Both the position numbers and the translations under genes were made by a program. Below, in pieces: positions 48,573 to 58,097 of a DNA stretch of 64,000 nucleotides (the first letter of the stretch is position 1; each line of letters starts with the position of its first letter). The notes below the pieces were generated by a model. It did not search any database and was not told where the DNA came from. It saw nothing but the letters and a program-made list of their open reading frames with translations. The stretch lies in NCBI GenBank assembly GCA_018714125.1, contig DVNV01000070.1, positions 1 to 64,000 on the forward strand, read 5' to 3'. The stretch is from Candidatus Galloscillospira excrementipullorum (lineage in GTDB: Bacteria; Bacillota; Clostridia; Oscillospirales; Feifaniaceae).

Positions 48573-49736
48573 TTATTTTGCCAAAGGCGACATGGCCCGC
48601 AGCTTTTCCACAATGGGCGGCAGCACCTCAAGGATATAGTCGATATCCTCCTGGGTGGAGTAGTCGGCAAAGCTAAACCGCAGCGAGCCGTGAGCCGTGG
48701 CGTGGTCAAGGCCGATGGCCATGAGCACATGGGAGGGGTCGAGCGAGCCCGAGGTGCAGGCCGAGCCCGAGGCGGCGCACACGCCCTGCATGTCGAGCAT
48801 CATGAGCAGCGACTCGCCCTCGACATACTTGATGGAGACGTTGACGTTGCCCGGCAGGCGGTTCTCGCGGTCGCCGTTGATTTTAATGTCGGGAATGCGC
48901 TCGAGCAGCCCGTCCATGAGGCGGTCGCGCAGTGCCGCCACGCGCTTTGACTCCTCGGGCAGCTTTTGCGTGGCAATCTCAATGGCCTTGCCCAGCCCCA
49001 CAATATACGGGACGTTCTCGGTGCCGGCGCGGCGCTTCTTCTCCTGCCCGCCGCCATCCATGAAGTTGGGGATGCCGACGCCCTTTCTCAGATACATGGC
49101 GCCGATGCCCTTGGGCGCATGGAACTTGTGCCCCGAAAGCGAGAGCATGTCGATGTTCATGGCCTGCACGTCGACCGGGACATGGCCGATGGCCTGCACC
49201 GCGTCGGTGTGGAAGAGGATGCCGCGCTCACGGCAGACGGCGCCAATCTCGGCGATGGGCTGGATGGTGCCAATCTCGTTGTTGGCAAACATGACCGAAA
49301 CCAAAATGGTGTCGGGACGGATGGCGGCCTTGAGGTCTTCCACCTTCACGCGGCCGTTGTCGTACACCGGCAGATAGGTCACTTCAAAGCCCTCTTTTTC
49401 CAGCGTGTTAAGCGAGTGCAAAATCGCATGGTGCTCAAAGGGCGTCGAGATGATGTGGCGGCCCTTTTCGGCCAGCATGCGCGCCGTCCCCTTGAGGGCC
49501 CAGTTGTCGGCCTCGGTGCCGCAGGACACAAAGTAGATTTCACCGGGCGTGGCGCCCAGCGCCGCAGCCACCTGCGCGCGCGCATTCTCAATGGCGGTCT
49601 TTGCCTTGCCGGCAAACCCATAAACCGCCGAGGGGTTTCCGTAGTATTCAGTGAAGTAGGGCAGCATGGCCGCGACCACTTCGTCAGACACACGCGTCGT
49701 CGCCGCATTGTCGGCATATACAAAGCGCTTTTCCAT
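48573..49736 (-). CDS. iscS: Cysteine desulfurase IscS/NifS
   Basis: 387 residues. PLP enzyme that takes sulfur from cysteine for IscU and MnmA. DNAATTRV at the start, [25 protein letters not shown], the PLP lysine in [13 protein letters not shown] (Lys204), [13 protein letters not shown], and the catalytic cysteine loop [15 protein letters not shown] (Cys327). ATG 49736 follows AAGGAGAG by 9 bases; an in-frame TTG at 49742 is the alternative. First gene of the desulfurase-scaffold-thiouridylase operon. A TATAAT on the minus strand at 49816-49811 may be its -10. Confidence 0.95.
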   Translation of the reverse strand: MEKRFVYADNAATTRVSDEVVAAMLPYFTEYYGNPSAVYGFAGKAKTAIENARAQVAAALGATPGEIYFVSCGTEADNWALKGTARMLAEKGRHIISTPFEHHAILHSLNTLEKEGFEVTYLPVYDNGRVKVEDLKAAIRPDTILVSVMFANNEIGTIQPIAEIGAVCRERGILFHTDAVQAIGHVPVDVQAMNIDMLSLSGHKFHAPKGIGAMYLRKGVGIPNFMDGGGQEKKRRAGTENVPYIVGLGKAIEIATQKLPEESKRVAALRDRLMDGLLERIPDIKINGDRENRLPGNVNVSIKYVEGESLLMMLDMQGVCAASGSACTSGSLDPSHVLMAIGLDHATAHGSLRFSFADYSTQEDIDYILEVLPPIVEKLRAMSPLAK

Positions 49737-49867
49737 GGACAATCTCTCCTTATAAAATGGTGTGTGGACTCATCAACAACTTTTCCAAAAGCTAAAAGGG
49801 GCTTTTTACCATTATAGCGGCCACGCCGCTTTTTTGACTTACTCTTTCTCTGCCCGGATGCTCCGCC

Positions 49868-50341
49868 TTAAGATTCCGGTTGGCCGTCATACCCCTCGTC
49901 GGCCTGCGTCGCACAGGCCGACGCCGCCACCGCCAGCTCGTCGCACCGGTTGTTGAGCGCATTGTCGGCATGCCCTTTTACCCAGACCGGCGTCACACGG
50001 TGGCGGGCCAGCTGCTCGAGCAGCTCCCTCCAAAGGTCGGGGTTGAGCACCGGTTTCCCGTCGGCCTTGCGGAATCCGCGCCGCTTCCAGTTTTCCAGCC
50101 ATCCCAGACGAAGCGCATCGACCAGATACTTGCTGTCGCTGTAAAGCGTGACCTCGCAGGGCTCCTTCAGGGCCCGCAGCCCCTCAACGGCAGCCATCAG
50201 CTCCATGCGGTTGTTGGTGGTCAGCCGGTATCCCCCCGACAGCTCCAGCCGGTGCGGCCCGTAGCACAACACAATCCCATATCCCCCTTTTCCGGGGTTC
50301 CCACTGCATGCGCCGTCGGTATAGAGCTCCACTTGCTTCAT
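49868..50341 (-). CDS. rnhA: Ribonuclease HI
   Basis: 157 residues. It cuts RNA in RNA-DNA hybrids. The catalytic set is present: Asp in [13 protein letters not shown], Glu in [13 protein letters not shown], Asp in [13 protein letters not shown], Asp in [15 protein letters not shown], with the handle region [20 protein letters not shown] 50341 with GAGG upstream is preferred to TTG 50356. Confidence 0.95.
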   Translation of the reverse strand: MKQVELYTDGACSGNPGKGGYGIVLCYGPHRLELSGGYRLTTNNRMELMAAVEGLRALKEPCEVTLYSDSKYLVDALRLGWLENWKRRGFRKADGKPVLNPDLWRELLEQLARHRVTPVWVKGHADNALNNRCDELAVAASACATQADEGYDGQPES

Positions 50342-50386
50342 CAAAGATAACCTCAAACTCTACTGTTTTTGTGTGAATTCGTATAA

Positions 50387-50415
50387 AGCATACCACATAG
50401 GTAGACTTTTTTCAA
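50387..50415 (-). promoter_or_regulatory. rnhA promoter
   Basis: On the minus strand, TTGAAA (50415-50410), 17-base spacer, TATGCT (50392-50387), 46 bases before the start. Confidence 0.55.
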
Positions 50416-50439
50416 CCCTGTTTTGAGGGAAATTTTGAA

Positions 50440-50542
50440 GGCCTGCCGCCCGTTGGGCGGCAGGCCGGTGGCGCCGCATGCGGCTTGCCCCGCGCAGCGC
50501 ACCCATGCGCGCCGCCGCCCGGCCTGTCGGCAGACAGGCCGG
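50440..50542. repeat. Two GC-rich intergenic hairpins
   Basis: A 12-bp perfect stem (50440-50451 with 50455-50466) and a 10-bp perfect stem (50519-50528 with 50533-50542) lie between the divergent rnhA and 50854 genes, outside both promoters. The rest of 50342-50700 is GC-rich and shows no gene. Confidence 0.5.
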
Positions 50543-50700
50543 CGCCCGCAGGGACATTTTCCCCAAAGGCCGGCGGCTTGAAAAAATCTTCCAAAATCTG
50601 CCATGCCGCCGTGCCCCGGGCTGCGGGCGCCAGGCAAAGCCTCCGGCTTTGCGGGCGGCGGCGCGCAGGGTTCTAAAGCGGGTGGATTGTGCGTCAGACA

Positions 50701-50729
50701 TTGCAAAAAAAGCCGTGGTATGCCATAAT
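50701..50729 (+). promoter_or_regulatory. Promoter of the deacetylase-like gene
   Basis: TTGCAA (50701-50706), 17-base spacer, CATAAT (50724-50729), 124 bases before the start. Confidence 0.5.
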
Positions 50730-50853
50730 CAATATGAAGCGGCAAGGGGTCTGTCGTCGTGATTTTTTCTTTTCTGCGCGGCGGCCCTGCCCAAACAAAG
50801 GGCGTCGAGCCCCTGCTGCCTTACAAACTCTTTCAAACAAAGGAGGTGCCTGC

Positions 50854-51885
50854 ATGCGCCGTGTCCTTTCGCTTGTGATAACCGTCCTGTTTGCCGTCCA
50901 GCTTTTGCTGCTGTCCGCAAGCGGGCAGGTCTACCCTGAGCAGACGGTGTCGGACGGCCTGTGGCGCTTTGTGGTGGACGACGCCGTCACCTACCCCGAC
51001 GACCGGTCCTTGCCTGTTGTTCAGGAGGAGCGGCTGTTTTTCCCGGTGGATTTGATTTTGCCGCCGCTTGGCGCCGACTGGCAGATTGACGAGGCCACCC
51101 GCACGCTGAGCATCTACCGGGGCGAGCAGATTGTCGCCATCAACCTGCTGACGGGGCAGGCCATCACGTCGGACGGGCGCTTTCTGATCACAAGGGCTTT
51201 TTATCTCAACGGAACCTATTATATTGTTGCATCACTGGCACTTGAGGAGTTTGGCGGAAAGCTGACGCTGCTGTCCAACGACGTCTATCGTCTGACCACC
51301 GGCAGCCAGGCCCTGACCGACGATGAGGTGGTCGCCCTCATGGACAGCATGCCCTCCTTTCGCCCCGAGGTCGTCAACCAGCCGACCGTCTACCTGCTTT
51401 TCCACGGCACGGGCGGCGGCATCTCGAGCATCCTGACGCAGCTCTCGCAGCACGACATGCGTGCCGCCTTCTTTTTCTCGGCTTCCGACATTGCAAACAG
51501 CCCGGCGACGGTGCGCCGCATTTATATCGCGGGACACCGCATCGGCATCTGGGCGCCGGGCGGCTCGGCCGCGGAGGTGGTGCGCGCCAACGATTTGCTG
51601 CAAAAGGTGCTCAAGCTGCGCACCAATCTGGTGATGGCCCCCTCTATCTCCACCGCCGCGCTTGAGCGGGCGGGCTACCTGGTGTGGAACGCCAGCTTTT
51701 CCACCGCCTCGGAGACCGAAACGCTGTCGCTCTCGCCCGTGCTGTCCACGGTCGGATGGCCCACCTCGGTGTGGTTTGACGGGTCTTCCGCATCGGCGCA
51801 GTCGCTTGAAAAAATTTTCTCCTCCATTTCGGAGCTGCGTCTGCGGGTGGCCTCCGAGACGCTGCGCCCCTTCCAGAGCCCATAA
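50854..51885 (+). CDS. Exported protein with degenerate polysaccharide-deacetylase fold
   Basis: 343 residues. Signal peptide 1-23. Residues 40-150 resemble the copper-amine-oxidase-type 'stalk' domain common in clostridial envelope proteins (RLFFPVDLILPPLGADWQID, then ITRAFYLNGTYYIVASLAL). Residues 176-335 follow the NodB deacetylase layout (TVYLLFHGTGGGISSILTQL, MRAAFFFSASDI, TVRRIYIAGHRIGIWAPGG). However, the metal-binding FDDG is replaced by FHGTG (183-187), and the NHTxxH motif by IWAPGG (232-237), so it should be inactive as a deacetylase and may bind glycan instead. ATG 50854 follows AAAGGAGGTG. Confidence 0.75.
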   Translation: MRRVLSLVITVLFAVQLLLLSASGQVYPEQTVSDGLWRFVVDDAVTYPDDRSLPVVQEERLFFPVDLILPPLGADWQIDEATRTLSIYRGEQIVAINLLTGQAITSDGRFLITRAFYLNGTYYIVASLALEEFGGKLTLLSNDVYRLTTGSQALTDDEVVALMDSMPSFRPEVVNQPTVYLLFHGTGGGISSILTQLSQHDMRAAFFFSASDIANSPATVRRIYIAGHRIGIWAPGGSAAEVVRANDLLQKVLKLRTNLVMAPSISTAALERAGYLVWNASFSTASETETLSLSPVLSTVGWPTSVWFDGSSASAQSLEKIFSSISELRLRVASETLRPFQSP

Positions 51886-51913
51886 AAAATCCCCGTTGCC
51901 CCGTGCAGCTTTC

Positions 51914-51942
51914 TTGTGCTTTTGGCATACCTATGATATAAT
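51914..51942 (+). promoter_or_regulatory. murI promoter
   Basis: TTGTGC (51914-51919), 17-base spacer, TATAAT (51937-51942), 49 bases before the start. Confidence 0.65.
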
Positions 51943-51990
51943 GATTTTTCCATCAAACACCGCGGGAGCCTTCCCGCGAAAGGAGCTGCT

Positions 51991-52806
51991 ATGGACAGTC
52001 GCGCCATTGGCGTTTTTGATTCGGGGCTGGGCGGGCTGACGGCCGTCTCCGCCCTGCGGGAACTTCTGCCGGGGGAAGACGTCGTCTATTTCGGGGACAC
52101 CGGCCGCGTGCCCTACGGCACGCGCAGCGCCGAAACCATCTTTCGTTATGCCGCACAGGACGTGCGTTTCCTGCTGGGCCACGAGCTCAAGTGCATCGTG
52201 GTGGCCTGCGGCACCGTGAGCTCCGTGGCGCTGCCCCGGCTGCTGGAGATGACCGACATCCCCATTTTGGGGGTGATTGAGCCGGCGGTGCGCGCGGCGG
52301 TGCGAGCCACCAAAAACGGCCGCATCGGGGTGGTTGGCACCAGCGCCACCATCCGAAGCGGGACCTACCGCGAGGGGCTTTTGGCCGCAAATCCGGGCCT
52401 TGAGATTATTTCAAAGCCCTGCCCCCTGCTTGTCCCCCTGGTGGAGGACGGGCGCTTTTCGGAGGGCTGCACCGTCACCGAGCTGCTGGTGGAGGAATAC
52501 GTCTCCCCCCTGCTCAAGCAAAATATCGACACCCTCATCCTGGGCTGCACGCACTATCCTCTGTTGACCGGCATCTTCTCCAAGCTGTGCGGGCCGGACG
52601 TTGCGCTCATCAACCCCGGCTATGAAGCTGTGTCCGCCCTGCGGGAGCTGCTCTCGGAAAACGACGCCCTGCGCGGCGGCGGCCCCGCCTGCGGCGAGCA
52701 CTACTACGTCAGCGATTCGGAGCAGCAGTTTTTGCAGTATGCCGAGATGTTTCTGCGCGGCCCCGTCCACGGGCAGGTGCAGCGCATCGACATTGAAAAT
52801 TATTGA
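51991..52806 (+). CDS. murI: Glutamate racemase
   Basis: 271 residues. It makes D-glutamate for peptidoglycan. AIGVFDSGLGGLTAV, VYFGDTGRVPYGTRS, the two catalytic cysteines Cys73 (CIVVACGTVSSVALP) and Cys186 (LILGCTHYPLL), and VVGTSATIRSGTY are present. The usual VACNT has become VACGT, an uncommon change next to the catalytic Cys. GAAAGGAG precedes the start. The next gene (DUF1934) follows after 69 bases. Confidence 0.93.
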   Translation: MDSRAIGVFDSGLGGLTAVSALRELLPGEDVVYFGDTGRVPYGTRSAETIFRYAAQDVRFLLGHELKCIVVACGTVSSVALPRLLEMTDIPILGVIEPAVRAAVRATKNGRIGVVGTSATIRSGTYREGLLAANPGLEIISKPCPLLVPLVEDGRFSEGCTVTELLVEEYVSPLLKQNIDTLILGCTHYPLLTGIFSKLCGPDVALINPGYEAVSALRELLSENDALRGGGPACGEHYYVSDSEQQFLQYAEMFLRGPVHGQVQRIDIENY

Positions 52807-52875
52807 GGTTAAAAACTTTTGAAATATTTTTTCCCGGCGCGAGGGCGCCGGTTTTGGGGAAAGGAGGCCGTTTTT

Positions 52876-53400
52876 ATGAAGCCCATCACCGTGAAGCGAC
52901 GAGAAAACAATGCCGTGATTTCCATTCGGGGCCGGCAGTATTACGACGAGGACACCTCCGACAGCATCGAGCTCACCACCGACGGCAGCTTTGAAAAGCA
53001 GGGAGACGCCTATCTCATCTCCTACGACGAGACCGCCGTCACGGGGCTTGACGGAACGCGCACCACCATTCTGGTGGAGCCCTGCAACCGCATCACACTC
53101 ACCCGCATCGGCGACGTCAGCCAGTCGCTCATCTTCGAGCCCGGCACCCGCAGCAACGGCCACTACACCATCGAGGACAACGACATGACCCTGACCATCG
53201 ACGCAGGGCGCGTCATCAACCGCCTCAACGACAAGGGCGGCTCGCTGTTTGTCGACTATCAGCTGGAAATCAACAGCCAGCTCATGAGCAAAAACAACTT
53301 CTTAATTAAAATAAGGGAAGCCGGAACGCCCCTTTGCCGCACCCGGTCCGAGGGCCGGCAATCCGAATCCGGCTGCAATGGAGGACGAGAACATGCCTAA
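52876..53400 (+). CDS. DUF1934 (YwiB-like) beta-barrel protein
   Basis: 174 residues. The pattern SYDETAVTGLDGTRTTILVE, then ITLTRIGDVSQSLIFEPGTR and a closing GSLFVDYQLEINSQLMSKNN matches YwiB-like proteins, small cytoplasmic calycin-like barrels of unknown ligand. A 25-residue non-conserved tail overlaps the argS start by 8 bases. YwiB-ArgS adjacency is conserved in Firmicutes. ATG 52876 follows AAGGAGG. Confidence 0.88.
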   Translation: MKPITVKRRENNAVISIRGRQYYDEDTSDSIELTTDGSFEKQGDAYLISYDETAVTGLDGTRTTILVEPCNRITLTRIGDVSQSLIFEPGTRSNGHYTIEDNDMTLTIDAGRVINRLNDKGGSLFVDYQLEINSQLMSKNNFLIKIREAGTPLCRTRSEGRQSESGCNGGREHA

Positions 53401-55084
53401 CAATCCCGCCCAAACGGCTGCCGACGCCGTTCGCAAGACCATTTTGGATGCCTATCACAAAGCCGTGCAGGCCGGGACTCTGCCGGCCGGCGCGCCCGAG
53501 GGCTTTGACGTCAGCGAGCCGCGCGAAAAAAATCATGGGGACCTTGCGGCAAATTTTGCGATGATGTGGGCCAAGCCCCTGGGCATGCCCCCGCGCAAAA
53601 TCGCCGAGGCGGTGGTCTCCCTCGCCGACAAGGGGGACGACATCGAGGTGCTGGACATCGCCGGCCCCGGCTTTGTCAATGTCACGCTTTCGCCGGCCTG
53701 GTACGCCCAAACGCTGCGTGCCATCGACGAGGCCGGCGACGACTACGGCAAGACCGAGGGCAATGCCGGCAAAAAAATCCAGGTGGAATTTGTCTCGGCC
53801 AACCCCACGGGGCCCATGCACCTGGGCAACGCACGCGGCGGCGTGCTGGGGGATACGCTGGCCTCCATCCTGTCCTGGACGGGCGCCGACGTGGAGCGTG
53901 AATTTTACTTAAACGACACCGGCAACCAGGTCGATTTGCTGGGCCGCTCGCTCGAGAGCCGCTATTTTGAGCTCTTTGGCGACACCACGACCTACCCCTT
54001 CCCCGAGGACGGCTACCACGGGGACGACGTGATGCAGCACGCCAAGGATTTTGCCGCGCTGCACGGGGACAGGCTGCTGCATGAGGACGAAGCGCAGCGC
54101 CGCTCGGAGCTTGTCGACTTTGCGCTGGCCCGAAACGTCAAAAAAATGGAGGAGGACCTCAAGCGCTACCGCATTGTCTACGACGTGTGGTTCCGCGAAT
54201 CCTCCCTGTATCCCGACGATGTCGATGAGGCGCTGGCACTCATGGAGAAAAACGGCGCGCTTTACGAAAAGGACGGGGCGCTGTGGTTTGCCGCCACCAG
54301 GTTCGGCGTGGAAAAGGACGACGTGCTGCGCCGCGCCAACGGCTTTTACACCTACTACATGGGCGACATCGCCTACCACCGCAACAAATTCCTCGCCCGT
54401 GGCTTTGACGAGGTCATCGACGTCTGGGGCGCCGACCACCACGGCCACGCCGTGCGCTTTGCCTCGGCCATGCGGGCGCTGGGGCTCGACCCCTCGCGGC
54501 TGCGCTTTGTGCTCATGCAGCTCGTGCGCCTCATGCAGGGCGGCGAGGTGGTGCGCATGAGCAAGCGCACGGGCAAGGCCATTGCGCTCTCCGACCTGCT
54601 CGACGAAATTTCGGTGGACGCCGCGCGCTTTTTCTTCTGTTCGCGCCAGAGCGACACCCAGATGGAGTTTGACCTTGACCTTGCCGTCCGCCAGGACAGC
54701 GACAACCCGGTCTACTACGTCCAGTATGCCCATGCGCGCATCTGCTCCATCCTCAAGAACCTGGCGGCCGAGGGCGTCACCCCGAAGCCCGCCTGCGACA
54801 TCGACTTCTCGCTGCTCTCGACCGACGAGGAAAAGGAGCTCATCCGCCATCTGGCGGCGCTGCCAAACCAAATCATCCTGGCGGCGCGCGACCTCGACCC
54901 CTCGCGCATGACCAAATACGTCACCGAGGCCGCCACCAGCTTCCACAAGTTTTACAACGCCTGCCGCGTGCGCGGCGAAGAGGAGCCGCTCATGCAGGCG
55001 CGTCTGGCGCTGTGCCGTCTGACGGGGCAGGTCATCCGCAACGTGCTGGGCATCCTCAAGGTGTCGTGCCCCGAGAGGATGTGA
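53393..55084 (+). CDS. argS: Arginyl-tRNA synthetase
   Basis: 563 residues. Class I synthetase. Adenylate site PTGPMHLGNARGG (HLGN in place of HIGH, residues 143-146) and RMSKRTGKAIALSDLL in place of KMSKS. FYLNDTGNQVDLLGRS and the anticodon-binding C-terminus ending FLxSCPERM-like (ILKVSCPERM) fit. I chose ATG 53393 because GGAGG lies 8 bases upstream; an in-frame ATG at 53378 precedes that site. Confidence 0.96.
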   Translation: MPNNPAQTAADAVRKTILDAYHKAVQAGTLPAGAPEGFDVSEPREKNHGDLAANFAMMWAKPLGMPPRKIAEAVVSLADKGDDIEVLDIAGPGFVNVTLSPAWYAQTLRAIDEAGDDYGKTEGNAGKKIQVEFVSANPTGPMHLGNARGGVLGDTLASILSWTGADVEREFYLNDTGNQVDLLGRSLESRYFELFGDTTTYPFPEDGYHGDDVMQHAKDFAALHGDRLLHEDEAQRRSELVDFALARNVKKMEEDLKRYRIVYDVWFRESSLYPDDVDEALALMEKNGALYEKDGALWFAATRFGVEKDDVLRRANGFYTYYMGDIAYHRNKFLARGFDEVIDVWGADHHGHAVRFASAMRALGLDPSRLRFVLMQLVRLMQGGEVVRMSKRTGKAIALSDLLDEISVDAARFFFCSRQSDTQMEFDLDLAVRQDSDNPVYYVQYAHARICSILKNLAAEGVTPKPACDIDFSLLSTDEEKELIRHLAALPNQIILAARDLDPSRMTKYVTEAATSFHKFYNACRVRGEEEPLMQARLALCRLTGQVIRNVLGILKVSCPERM

Positions 55085-55144
55085 GCGTCTGGCGGCGCTC
55101 TTTGGGCGGCAGCCGGCGGGTGCGCCGGCCTCTCCCCTTTTGAA

Positions 55145-55188
55145 AAAAGGGCCCTGACTCCCTTTTTCCGGGGTGCGCGGGCCCTTTT
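55145..55188 (+). terminator. Terminator after argS
   Basis: AAAAGGGCCC (55145-55154) pairs with GGGCCCTTTT (55179-55188) across a 24-base loop with internal pairing. Confidence 0.6.
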
Positions 55189-55224
55189 CACCCTTGTTTT
55201 TCCCAAAAAAGAAAAGGAGCCATC

Positions 55225-56685
55225 ATGAAACAGACTGTTTTGAAGCTGCTGTCGGGCCTTCTCTGCCTGTGCCTTCTCTTTGGCAGCGCCACGCTGCCCG
55301 CGCTTGCAGACGAGGTGCGCGACTACTCCAAGTTTGAAGAGGTCTACGAGCTTTATAAGGAATACTTCTACGTGGAAAAGGACGAAGAAGCCATTTTGCT
55401 CGACACCCTCAAAACCCTGCTGGAAAACGACCCCGAGCTTTTCGGGCAGGTCATGGACGCCCTCATGAAGAGCGGCGACCCCTACAGCCGCTATTCCCCG
55501 CCCGAGACCGTGCAGGCCGAGCAGACCGCCAAGCAGTATGGCGGCGTGGGCATGACGGTGCAGCCGCAGGACGACGGGCGCATCCTCGTGGTGGAGCTCA
55601 ACCCCGGCGGCGCCGCCGAGACGGCCGGCATCCAGATTGGCGACCAAATCACCGCCATTGACGGGGTGAGCGTGCTCAATCTGACGCCCGAGGCCGCCGT
55701 GGAGCTTGGCCGTGGCGAAGTGGGCACCAACGTGACCTACAGCATGTACCGCGCCTCCACCGGCGAGATGCTCTCCTTCACCATGGTGCGCGAGCAGCTC
55801 ACCACCGTCACCGTCAGCTATGAATTTATCACCGACGAGCAGAGCGGGGAGACCTACGCCTACTGCCGCATCAACGACTTTTTGGGCATGCTGACCTACG
55901 TTGAGTTTGTGCAGTTTATCAAGGACCTGCAAAACAACGGGGTCGACCGCATCCTCTTTGACATCCGCAACAACCCGGGCGGCGACCTCAACATCGTGCT
56001 CGACCTCATCAACTACCTGATTCCGGGCGAGGGGCACCTCATCACCACCGTTGTCCCGCGCGACGAGAGCCAGACGCAGGAGTTTGTCACCACCGGGCGA
56101 GGCATTGAAACCGAACGCATGGTCATCCTGATTGACGAGACCACCGCCTCTGCGGCCGAGCTTTTTGCCATCGCCCTGCAGGAGTACGACATCGCCGAGC
56201 TGGTGGGCAAGAAGACTTACGGCAAGGCCATCGGCCAGCAGTATTTCGAGCTGGAAGACGGCAGCGAGGCCATCATCACGGCCATTCAGGTCACCTCGCC
56301 CAAGGGGGTTAAGTACAACGGCGTGGGCGTCACGCCCGACTACGAGGTCGACAACACCGAGGTGCCCCGCGAGCTGCCCGACTTCATCGTCTTTTCGCAC
56401 GCCAACTACCAGCAGGCCGTGTTCGGGGCCGACAACGAGGTGGTTGAGGCGCTGGAGCAGCGCCTGGTGCTGCTGGGCGTGATGCGCGAGGCCGACAGCG
56501 TCTTTGACCAGGACACCGCGCAGGCGCTTGCCATCTACCAGAAAAACATGGGGCTGGAGCAGACGGGCGAACTCGACCTTCTGACCTTCCAGTCCATCAC
56601 CGATTTGGTCAACGCCGTCAAAAACGTGCGCTATGTGCACGACGACCAGCTCGACAAGGCCGTTGAGCTCATCACGGCCCCGTGA
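55225..56685 (+). CDS. CtpA-type S41 carboxy-terminal processing protease
   Basis: 486 residues. Signal peptide 1-28, an alpha-helical N-terminus, PDZ domain (about 105-190; YGGVGMTVQPQDDGRILVVE, then GIQIGDQITAIDGV), S41 core (about 200-370) with catalytic Ser309 in IDETTASAAELFAIAL and Lys334 in KTYGKAIGQQYF, DIRNNPGGDLNIVLDL, and a C-terminal peptidoglycan-binding-like domain (about 400-470; READSVFDQDTAQALAIYQK). It acts outside the membrane on wall or secreted proteins. AAAAGGAG precedes the start. Confidence 0.93.
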   Translation: MKQTVLKLLSGLLCLCLLFGSATLPALADEVRDYSKFEEVYELYKEYFYVEKDEEAILLDTLKTLLENDPELFGQVMDALMKSGDPYSRYSPPETVQAEQTAKQYGGVGMTVQPQDDGRILVVELNPGGAAETAGIQIGDQITAIDGVSVLNLTPEAAVELGRGEVGTNVTYSMYRASTGEMLSFTMVREQLTTVTVSYEFITDEQSGETYAYCRINDFLGMLTYVEFVQFIKDLQNNGVDRILFDIRNNPGGDLNIVLDLINYLIPGEGHLITTVVPRDESQTQEFVTTGRGIETERMVILIDETTASAAELFAIALQEYDIAELVGKKTYGKAIGQQYFELEDGSEAIITAIQVTSPKGVKYNGVGVTPDYEVDNTEVPRELPDFIVFSHANYQQAVFGADNEVVEALEQRLVLLGVMREADSVFDQDTAQALAIYQKNMGLEQTGELDLLTFQSITDLVNAVKNVRYVHDDQLDKAVELITAP

Positions 56686-56734
56686 CCTTTATCCGCCGCA
56701 TGGCCGGCTGAGATTTTCCCCGCAGCCATCCTTC

Positions 56735-56772
56735 AAAGGCAAAAGAAGCGGTTTGCTTCTTTTGCCTTTTTT
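56735..56772 (+). terminator. Rho-independent terminator
   Basis: A 15-bp perfect stem AAAGGCAAAAGAAGC with GCTTCTTTTGCCTTT (56735-56749, 56755-56769), loop of five, then T. Confidence 0.9.
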
Positions 56773-56918
56773 ATGCCGCTTTCCCCCCGCGTTTTTCTGT
56801 CCCCTTTTGCTCCCCGTGCGCAGCAAGGCCCCCCTCCCGGCCCGGCCCCCTTTTCCCTTCCCTTCTGCAAAGGGCGGGTGGCTGTCCCAAATTTCCCCGT
56901 GCCTTCATGCTTTTTCTC

Positions 56919-56947
56919 TTGATTTTTCGGCGCTCAGCGATTACAAT
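56919..56947 (+). promoter_or_regulatory. Ferredoxin promoter
   Basis: TTGATT (56919-56924), 17-base spacer, TACAAT (56942-56947), 53 bases before the start. Confidence 0.65.
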
Positions 56948-56999
56948 GAAACTAGCCAGCCGGCCTTTTGGCGGCAAACTTTTCAAGGAGGTGCTTTTC

Positions 57000-57170
57000 A
57001 TGGCATATGTGATCAGCAGCGACTGCATCGCTTGCGGCGCCTGTGAGGGCGAGTGCCCCGTCGGCGCGATTTCCAACGGCGGAGACAAGTACGTTATCAA
57101 CCCCGATCTGTGCATCGAGTGCGGTGCATGCGCCGGCGTCTGTCCCATGGGCGCTCCCGTCAAGGAGTAA
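57000..57170 (+). CDS. 2[4Fe-4S] ferredoxin, clostridial type
   Basis: 56 residues. Two clusters: Cys9, 12, 15, 19 (CIACGACEGECPVGAI) and Cys38, 41, 44, 48 (CIECGACAGVCPMGAP). Low-potential electron carrier of fermentative Clostridia. ATG 57000 follows AAGGAGG. It has its own promoter and terminator, as expected for a highly expressed ferredoxin. Confidence 0.96.
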   Translation: MAYVISSDCIACGACEGECPVGAISNGGDKYVINPDLCIECGACAGVCPMGAPVKE

Positions 57171-57192
57171 GACGCTGCCATTTCCAAAGCCA

Positions 57193-57223
57193 AAAGAGCC
57201 TGTGCGCAGCGCACAGGCTCTTT
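57193..57223 (+). terminator. Ferredoxin terminator
   Basis: AAAGAGCCTGTGC (57193-57205) pairs with GCACAGGCTCTTT (57211-57223), loop GCAGC. The T run is short, so read-through into rsmI, 25 bases on, is likely. Confidence 0.8.
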
Positions 57224-57248
57224 GCTTATATTCTTCAAGGAGGACGCT

Positions 57249-58097
57249 ATGACCATCACACCCGGCACCCTCTACCTGGTGGGCACCCCCATCGGCAACC
57301 TGGGAGACCTCTCCCCGCGCGCTCTGGAGACACTCTCCAAGGTGGATTTTATCGCGGCGGAGGACACCCGCGTCACGGGGGCGCTGCTGGCGCACCACGG
57401 CATCAAAAAGCCGCTTGTCAGCTACTATGAGCACAACCTGCGCCAGCGCGGGGAGCAGATTCTCGCCCGCCTGAAGGCCGGCGAGAGCTGCGCCCTGTGC
57501 ACCGATGCCGGCATGCCCGCCATCTCCGACCCCGGCTGCGACATCGTGCGTCTGTGCCACGAGGCCGGCGTGCCGGTGGCCGCGGTGCCGGGACCTTCGG
57601 CCGTCACCACGGCGCTGGCCCTCTCGGGGCTGGACACCGGACGGTTTGTCTTCGACGGGTTTTTGTCCACCAGCCGCAAGAGCCGCTTTGAACACCTGGC
57701 CGCCCTGAAGAACGAACCGCGAACCATCGTCTTATACGAGGCCCCCCACAAGCTGCGGCGCACGCTGGATGACCTGTTTGAAGCACTGGGAGAGCGCCAG
57801 ATTGCGCTGTGCCGCGAGATGACCAAGCTGCACGAGGAGGTGCTGCGCACCACCCTGTCCGCAGCCATCGCCCACTTTGCGCAGACCGAGCCGCGCGGCG
57901 AGTTCGTGCTGGTGCTTGAGGGCGCGGCACCCGCCCTGCAGCAGGAGCCCTGCGGCAGGGACGTGGAGCAGGCGCTGCGTCAGGCGCTTGACGAGGGCCT
58001 GACGGGACGCGACGCCGTCAAGCGCGTGTCGGAGCAGTGCAGGCTGCCAAAAAACCAGGTCTATGCCTGCTATACCAGCCTCATTGAAACAGACTAG
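57249..58097 (+). CDS. rsmI: 16S rRNA (cytidine-2'-O)-methyltransferase RsmI
   Basis: 282 residues. It methylates C1402 of 16S rRNA. LYLVGTPIGNLGDLSPRALE at the start, AAEDTRVTGALLAHHG, ALCTDAGMPAISDPGCDIV, VPGPSAVTTALALSGL and FVFDGFLSTSRKSR are diagnostic. A C-terminal helix-turn-helix-like segment (GLTGRDAVKRVSEQCRLPKN) is present. ATG 57249 follows CAAGGAGG; an earlier in-frame ATG lies before the site. Confidence 0.95.
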   Translation: MTITPGTLYLVGTPIGNLGDLSPRALETLSKVDFIAAEDTRVTGALLAHHGIKKPLVSYYEHNLRQRGEQILARLKAGESCALCTDAGMPAISDPGCDIVRLCHEAGVPVAAVPGPSAVTTALALSGLDTGRFVFDGFLSTSRKSRFEHLAALKNEPRTIVLYEAPHKLRRTLDDLFEALGERQIALCREMTKLHEEVLRTTLSAAIAHFAQTEPRGEFVLVLEGAAPALQQEPCGRDVEQALRQALDEGLTGRDAVKRVSEQCRLPKNQVYACYTSLIETD

